From Clarireedia homoeocarpa (taxonomy: Eukaryota; Ascomycota; Leotiomycetes; Helotiales; Rutstroemiaceae): DNA of 26,768 nt. The stretch is from NCBI GenBank assembly GCA_001465935.1, contig LNKV01000042.1:445369-472136 (forward strand), given 5' to 3'. The position numbers and the translations under genes were made by a program. The notes under the pieces were generated by a model. The model was not told where the DNA came from and ran no database searches. It saw only the letters and a program-made list of their open reading frames with translations. Every line of letters begins with the position of its first letter. Position 1 is the stretch's first letter. Shown piece after piece: positions 20,571 through 26,768 of this stretch.

Positions 20571-20575
20571 TTTAC
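20571..20575. repeat. right target duplication of A3 (TTTAC)
   Basis: Partner of TTTAT at 13727-13731. It lies in element B's RNase H frame, which continues from here to the right on the minus strand. Confidence 0.75.
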
Positions 20576-20960
20576 TAGGTATTAAGTACTTTAGTTATTA
20601 TAAAGTATTCTAAAACTTTATAATTAATATAAACTCGGATCTAGTATAAAGTATTTATTAGCTTAGTATATTAGTACGAGAATAACTTTATAATTATAAG
20701 TATTTCTTTATTATAAATCTTATAATTAAACTTAGTCGGTTATATTGTTTTTAAGAAGTATACAACTAGGAACTAATTATTACTATATTTCTAAGATAGT
20801 ATACTTACTATAACTCTATCCGATATATTAGTTTCGAGTATATAAAAGAGATTATAATTATAATATTATAGGAGCGGGGCGGAGGTTAGTATTTTCTTAA
20901 ATATACTAAATAACTACTAGTAGCTAATATTGAAGTTAAAGTAAGTTACAACCTTTATTA
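20571..20960 (-). pseudogene. RNase H remnant of element B, main part
   Basis: On the minus strand, motifs ILETNISDR and ILS-stop-KYSNN-stop-FLVVYFLK match the catalytic Asp region and following strand of retroelement RNase H (ETDASD..LSQ..). The domain is cut by A3 just after LNT, in the stretch equivalent to the LNTRQARW motif, and continues at 13731 downwards with LDKSNF. Confidence 0.75.
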
Positions 20961-21069
20961 ATTTGATAAGAGACTTTGTAATTATATTAAAGTCGTGAAT
21001 AAATTGTTGATAAAAGTTATAGAAATCTAAGAAAGATTAAATACCTTTTATAGTAATCGGGTATCTCTA

Positions 21070-21620
21070 TCTTTTAATAATAATAACTTTTTCGAGATTA
21101 ACTTCGATATTATTAGTCGAGATAATAAAGTTAAGATACTTTATATATTTAATATCGAACTTATATTTCTTAAGATCAGTTTATAAACTAGTATCTTTAA
21201 GTCTTTAAAATACTTAGATAATATAGACTATATACTCAAGTTTATTTTCCAAGTAAATTAAGATATTATCAAGATAAATAGTATAAAAAATATTAAGAAA
21301 ATTAAATAGAATATTATTTATATAATATTAATAAGTTGCCAGACTATTAGTTAATCTAAATAATATAACTTTATACTTATATATACTATATTATATATAG
21401 AATATAATATACTCTTTAGAGGCCAGGTCTATATAAATACAATAGAATACTTAATAAATATTTAGTTTAATAAAGACTTTTATTTTTAAAAACTTAGTTA
21501 AAGTCTTATTAATAAGTAGAAGTAGATATTTATCTTTATAAATAAGGGTATTTAAAGCTCGGAAGTTAATATATAAATAAAGGGAACTATTAGACTTTCT
21601 TATAAATAGAATAGAAGTTA
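21070..21620 (-). pseudogene. reverse transcriptase remnant of element B
   Basis: The minus-strand frame is largely open here and shows, in order, SILFIRKSNSSLYLYINFRA, YKDKYLLLLINKTL, IKVFIKLNIYQVF, FRLTNSLATYQ and YLDNILIYLE (complement 21253-21276), then KYLNFIISTNNIEV. These are the conserved blocks of gypsy reverse transcriptase. The catalytic YxDD box is now YLDN, a single G-to-A change. Stops lie mainly at former glutamine/tryptophan/arginine codons. Confidence 0.88.
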
Positions 21621-22779
21621 TAAAAGATATTTAACTTAGTTTAATAAAGTTTTTAAGTAGGTTGTTTATAATATATTTCTTAATTACTTCTAGCTCTTTT
21701 AATAATATCTTATAAAGAGAACTATATTTAAAAGTTTTTTCTTTATTACTTTCTAATTAGATCTTATAATTATATAAGTGATAAAGTAGAAGGAGGTTAG
21801 ACTTAGACTTCGAGAATATATATATATATACTATATATTTGGCCGGTATAAATAGCTTACTATTAATATTTATAAGAGAGTATATAATAATAGAATAGTT
21901 AGTCGAAGTTAGTAATTATATAATTAGAGTAACTAAGTTTTATTTAAATATTTACTATTTCTTTTATTAGTTAATAAGACTATTAACCTCTTATAAAGTA
22001 ATTATAAAAAGTTTATTATCGTTATCTCTTTTATAAATACAGTTTATTATTATAATAAAAATTATATATATCTTTATAGTATTTAGTTTATATTATAAAG
22101 AAGAGATCTAGAAAGGTTTTAGAAGTCTCTTAAACTTAGTATTAAATATAGAAGCTATAAGCTTAACTAGCTTTAGCTTTTTTTTTATATAGATAATAGA
22201 ATATTTAACTTAGGTTTTATAAAATAAACTATTTTTAACTAGGATAACTTTGTCTTTAATAAGAGAATCCGGGTATTTATTTGAGATATTAAGTAAAGTT
22301 ACTTCGAAGTAGAGTAATAAATATATAATAAATAAATTTAATATTTTTCTATCTATATATTATTTTTTAGTAATAACTATATTAATAAAAAACAGCTTTT
22401 TCTAATAAATTTTTAAGTCTAAGTTATTCTAATTAAATTTTCAGTCTCGATACTTTATATTAGTTTAATAAACTTTGTTTATTATTTTAGACTTGTATAA
22501 ATAAGTTTTAATATTATAAGTTCTTATATATATTTAGAAGATAAATAAGTCTTTAGATTAAATAAAACGTTTTTAAATATAGTCGATTAATACTTGATTC
22601 TTAGTAAACTATTTATATCTTAGTATTACTATATATATATCTAAGTAGATAATTAGAAAGAAGGTAAATAATTAGATATAACTATCGATTATAAGGTTTA
22701 TTAAAATATAATAAATAATTAAAAGTTTATTCTAACTATTATATCTTTTAATTTATAAGAGTGTCTTTAAGTATTTAAT

Positions 22780-22900
22780 TATAAATCTAAGACTATAATA
22801 AAGTTGTTAAAGAAAAGAAATATTAATTAATATAAAGCTATTTACTTTAGAGTTAATAAGAATTTTAATTTAATAGAAGATACTATTTTTTACTAATTTA
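22780..22900 (-). pseudogene. aspartic protease remnant of element B
   Basis: On the minus strand LINSKVNSFILINISFL (core at about complement 22840-22860) matches the LIDSGA-x-x-x-F-I active-site strand of retropepsins, with Asp to Asn, Gly to Lys and Ala to Val, all reachable by C-to-T or G-to-A changes. It lies upstream of the reverse transcriptase, as expected. Confidence 0.7.
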
Positions 22901-24765
22901 TATAATATTATTATATAGTTTCTATTTATTAGTTTAGTTAAATCTAAGTATCTTATATCTTTTAAGTTATTTAAAAAGAAATCTTTATCTAGATATTATT
23001 TTTTACTTAGTTTACTTCTAATTATTTTATATAAATTACAGTTTCAATCTAGACTTTAGTTAGGATATTATCTTCTTTTTTTATTTTCTTTATTATATCT
23101 TTATAAAGTTTATACTCGACTTTACCTATTATATAGTATAAAGTCTAGACTCGAGTAAGAGTAGAGAAGGGGGAGCTTCGAGTAAAACTATTAATTAATA
23201 GGGTAGCCTTTTAGTTAAAGAAGAAGTAATATAATATATTAGAAAATAGAGTTAACTATCTTATATAAGTAGATAGAGTAATAGTAAGAGTACTAGATTA
23301 GCTTTGAAGTATCTACTAGTTCTTAATATAAATAGTAGCTCGGTCTTAATAGTTTATTATAGTCGCTACTACTTTAGTAGAGATTTATTAGACTTACTTA
23401 CTTATTATAATACTAGTATTATTTATATCTAGATACTAAAGTACTTATATATCGGCCTTATAATCTTCGTTTCTAAGACAATCTATAAGCGAATATATTT
23501 GATAATTATTATTTAACTTTCTAATAAGGTTTTGATATTTATTCTTTAAGTTAATCTTACTAATAATATTAATTAGAAGCTCGAACTATTAATAGAAGGG
23601 CTTAAAGAATTAGCTTTTAAATTAGATAAAATATATATATATATTTTAGATATACTAATACTTAGTTAGATTTATTAGAAAGTTAGTTATCTTATTAATT
23701 ATTTACTCGGATATAATATTATCTTAAATATACAATTCTTTATAATACTCGAGAGCTAAGCTTTCTAATTAGTTTAATATAAATAAGTGTTTAATACTAT
23801 TATTAATAAAACTATATTTATACTAGTTAATTCGATCTATAATAAACTTTCTTTATAGTTAGGTAATAAGTTTTTTTCTATTAAAGAGCTTATTAGCTAA
23901 ATATAAAATCTTAAATAATATATAACTAGATACTATTAAGATCGTGTTATTTTAATATAAGGAAGTAAGTAGTTATAAGTTATATAGCTAATATAAAAGT
24001 AATAGTTAGAAGGTATTAAACAAGTTATATTTAATTATCAGTTAAAATAATAATTATTTTTTAATCTGATCTATTAATATAATATACTTAGTATTTTAAA
24101 TTATTAGTTATACTTAGAATTAAACTTATATCTTTATTATTTAGACTATTAATATAGTTATTAAATTAGTAGATAATATAATTAAAGAAACTCTTTAAAT
24201 TACTTTTCTTTTATTTTTACCTTAATATTAATAGTTACCTTAGTTACTAATATCTATATTTTAGTTGAATTAAAGTGAAAAGGATATAAGTAGTATTAAA
24301 TAGTTTTATTAAGTTATAGAGGGTTATATAAAAAAGAGGGATTATTAATAAGAGTTTAAGAGAGACTTATCTCCTACTTAGTATATAGTTTAAAATATTA
24401 CTTAGTTAGCTTCAAAAGTATCTTAAATACTAAGTTAGGTATCAAGAATAATAGTAATACTTTATAAAATACTATAAAAAAGCGAGTCTACTTATTTAAC
24501 CGATATAGAATAGTCTAGCTAGCCTTTATTTTAAGGTTAGAGAGATATTCGATATATTATTATAATAAGTCTTTAGAGACTATATAGAATAGATAATTTA
24601 AGAGGTATTAAAGGATAATACTATATATCAGCGAAACCGGAATAAGTCTACTCCTACTATTTAAAGAATCTTTAAAGAAGAGATTTAAAAGTAAAAAGAG
24701 ATTAAATATTAATATTATTTAGATAGCCGTTAATATAACTAAAAGAATAAATAAGTTGTTAATAA
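22901..24765 (-). pseudogene. gag region of element B (inferred by position)
   Basis: This internal block lies between the 5' LTR (24766-24980) and the protease remnant, the position of gag. The minus-strand frames are heavily interrupted. I did not recognise a zinc knuckle or capsid motif, so the call rests on element order alone. Confidence 0.5.
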
Positions 24766-24980
24766 TATAACGAGACTACTAATAAAGATATTGAATAATT
24801 TTAGAATTAATAATTATAGAGTTAAGAGGATTATAAGAATCTAAAAGCTTATATATAGAAAGAGATTATATACTTAATCACGTATTTACTAATATATACT
24901 TATATACTTAATATCTGACTCACCTTTATAGAGATTATATTCTTATATAGTATCGTGATAATTTAGTTAGAATTATTATA
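24766..24980 (-). repeat. 5' LTR of element B
   Basis: It matches 11500-11714 over 215 bp, starting TATAACGAGAC on the plus strand and ending AATTATTATA. It keeps a few more G/C bases in places (for example CTGACTCACC near 24916), as expected for independent mutation of the two LTRs. Confidence 0.93.
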
Positions 24981-24985
24981 TATTT
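24981..24985. repeat. right target site duplication of element B (TATTT)
   Basis: This TATTT matches 11495-11499. Both copies belong to the interrupted element A2, whose sequence continues colinearly on either side. Confidence 0.88.
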
Positions 24986-26039
24986 AATTTATAAACCTTT
25001 TTTATTTAATTAATATTTAAAATATTCTTTTTAAATTATTAATCTAATTAATAAACTTAATAATAATTTAAATATTTTTTTATTCTTATAAAAACAAATA
25101 ATTCTTAATTAATTTATTATATATATTTATTTTAATAAATATTAAGTTTATAAATATATTAATAATTAAATTAAAAATATTATATCGAATTATTTTAAAA
25201 GTTTATTTATATAAAAACTTTTATTTGTTATTAAATAATTAATTAAAAAGTTATATTTACTTTTCTATAATAACTTTAAATTATTTTAAATTAAAAATAA
25301 ATATTAAACTTTATTTATAATAATCTCGAGATCTTTATTTTTATTTAAAAAGTTTTATTATTAACTTTATATTTTAATATTGATTAGTTTAATCTTGAAA
25401 AAAATAATTTATAAAAATCTATTTTTTAAATTAATTAAATATTATTAAAACTAGATTGAAAGTTAATAATATTAATTTATTATTTTATAAAAATTAATTA
25501 AATTTCTTAATTTTTTAAAATAATAAGATAATATTAAAAAACTATTAAAATTATTTAAATTTTTTTATAACTTTATAATATTTATTTTTATATATTATTT
25601 TATTAGTCTTTTAATTAAAATTAATAAAAAAATTATTATTAATTAAATTAATTACTCTTTATTTAATTATAAAATTAATCTTATTTACTTTATTTAATTA
25701 ATATTAGTTAATTTTATAATTTATAAAATATTATTTTATTTTATATTAAGGAATTAAATTCTTATTTTATAAAATAAATTTAAAAATAATTTTAATTAAC
25801 TTTATAATATTATTTCTTATTATATTAATATTATTAATATTAATTTTTTTAAATAAAAAAAAATCTCTTAATATAATAATTAAATAAAAATAAAAGAATA
25901 AATATAAAATCGATATTATTATTATTATTCGAGAGATCGATAATTAAATAAAAGATTATATTTAATTAAAAACTTTTTATTAAATAAAATAAGAAATATA
26001 AAATATTTAAATTTAATTAAACTATTTAAAAGAAAATAT

Positions 26040-26140
26040 ATAATATTCTAAACTAAAACTCTTATTAACTTTAAAATAAATAGTTTTATATTTATTAATA
26101 TTATATTCTTTCAAATATTTAATTTTATTTAAAAAGTTAT
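26040..26140 (+). pseudogene. aspartic protease remnant of A2
   Basis: LINFKINSF at 26061-26087 replaces the LIDSGA-x-x-F active-site strand. Every change from the A3 or expected version is a C-to-T or G-to-A step, and more have accumulated than in A3, consistent with greater age. Confidence 0.65.
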
Positions 26141-26768
26141 AATAAAAAGATTAAAAATATTTTTATTAGTTAAAAGTTATAATAAAAAGGAAAATTAAAA
26201 AATCTTTTATTATATTTAATTAAATTTATTAATTAATAATTAATTTTAAATTTAGATTTTTTTTTTAATTATCTATCTTATATATCTTTTAATTCTTAAA
26301 AGAATATAATATTTTAAAAATTAAATTCTTTTTAATTATAAATAATATAAACTTTATTAATTTATAAATTAATTTTTTAATTATATTTACTTCCGATTAA
26401 TAATATATATTTATATTAATTTTAATTTTTATAAAATTAACTTTAAATATTAGAAAGATATTAATTAATAAAATTATAAATTAGATAAATATTAAAGATA
26501 ATAAATTAATATATATAAATTAATTATTTTTAATCTTTTAATTTTAAATAAACAAATTATAATTATTTTAATAATAATTATATTAATAATATTATATTAA
26601 ATATAAATAGAAAAAACTTTATTTTATTTATTAAATTAAAAAACTAAATTAATTTCTATTATTACTTTATTATATTTATTTAACTTTTATAAGATTTTTT
26701 TAAAAAATTAAACTTATATATTTAAAATAATAAAAATTAACTTTAAAAATAAACTAATAATATAATTT

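Larger units (their letters stand above)
11500..24980 (-). mobile_element. Ty3/gypsy chromovirus-type element B, interrupted by A3
   Basis: The element has two 215-bp LTRs (11500-11714 and 24766-24980) and a perfect 5-bp target duplication TATTT at 11495-11499 and 24981-24985. Its genes read on the minus strand: gag at the right, then protease near 22850, reverse transcriptase near 21070-21620, RNase H from about 20.9 kb across the A3 insertion, integrase near 12.8-13.2 kb and a chromodomain near 12.1 kb, with a polypurine tract at 11715-11729. Without A3 it is about 6.6 kb, normal for the group. Every frame is broken by RIP-type stops, so it cannot move by its own proteins. Confidence 0.93.
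24981..26768 (+). mobile_element. retrotransposon copy A2, right part (runs off the window)
   Basis: This is the continuation of A2 after the B insertion and is colinear with A3 from about 14900 to about 16700. A protease remnant LINFKINSFIFINIIFF is read from about 26061, a more decayed version of the A3 site (Asp to Asn, Gly to Lys, Ala to Ile). The sequence ends before the reverse transcriptase, so the rest of A2 and then A1 should follow outside the window. Confidence 0.85.

Overview
The window looks like nuclear DNA of a filamentous ascomycete (Pezizomycotina). One gene of ordinary base composition, with two short fungal-type introns, sits in a long, extremely AT-rich tract made of decayed Ty3/gypsy LTR retrotransposons and tandem repeats. 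Differences between repeat copies are almost all C/T and G/A transitions, and the decayed reading frames are full of TAA/TAG. That is the signature of repeat-induced point mutation (RIP). The class or species cannot be told from the sequence.

Layout: 1-992 holds three copies of a 331-bp repeat (two with no difference seen, one less mutated and about 66 bp longer). 993-2650 is a less AT-rich decayed tract that I could not classify. 2689-2930 is a short modular repeat. 3191-4114 is a six-copy 154-bp satellite. 4358-5092 carries three LTR-derived pieces. 5093-6032 is featureless AT-rich DNA. 6033-8225 is the gene island: a promoter region and a 475-codon gene for a predicted single-pass membrane protein whose outer part has six repeats, like the six-bladed fucose-lectin (AAL-type) propeller. 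8226-8814 is featureless.

8815-26768 is a four-level nest of retrotransposons. The oldest, A1, is interrupted at 10460/10461 by a second copy of the same family, A2. A2 is interrupted at 11499/11500 by element B on the minus strand (11500-24980, 215-bp LTRs, 5-bp target duplication TATTT). B is interrupted inside its RNase H region by a third family-A copy, A3, on the plus strand (13732-20570, 293-bp LTRs, target duplication TTTAT/TTTAC). A3 and B retain recognisable protease, reverse transcriptase, RNase H, integrase and C-terminal chromodomain remnants, so both belong to the chromovirus branch. No element is coding-competent.

As a whole the region reads as a silenced, AT-rich repeat compartment (heterochromatic, subtelomeric or pericentromeric; which cannot be decided here) with one apparently intact gene. 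All the repeats look inactivated, while the gene keeps an open frame, good splice sites and a TATA box. Coordinates of decayed domains are approximate because they were read by eye.
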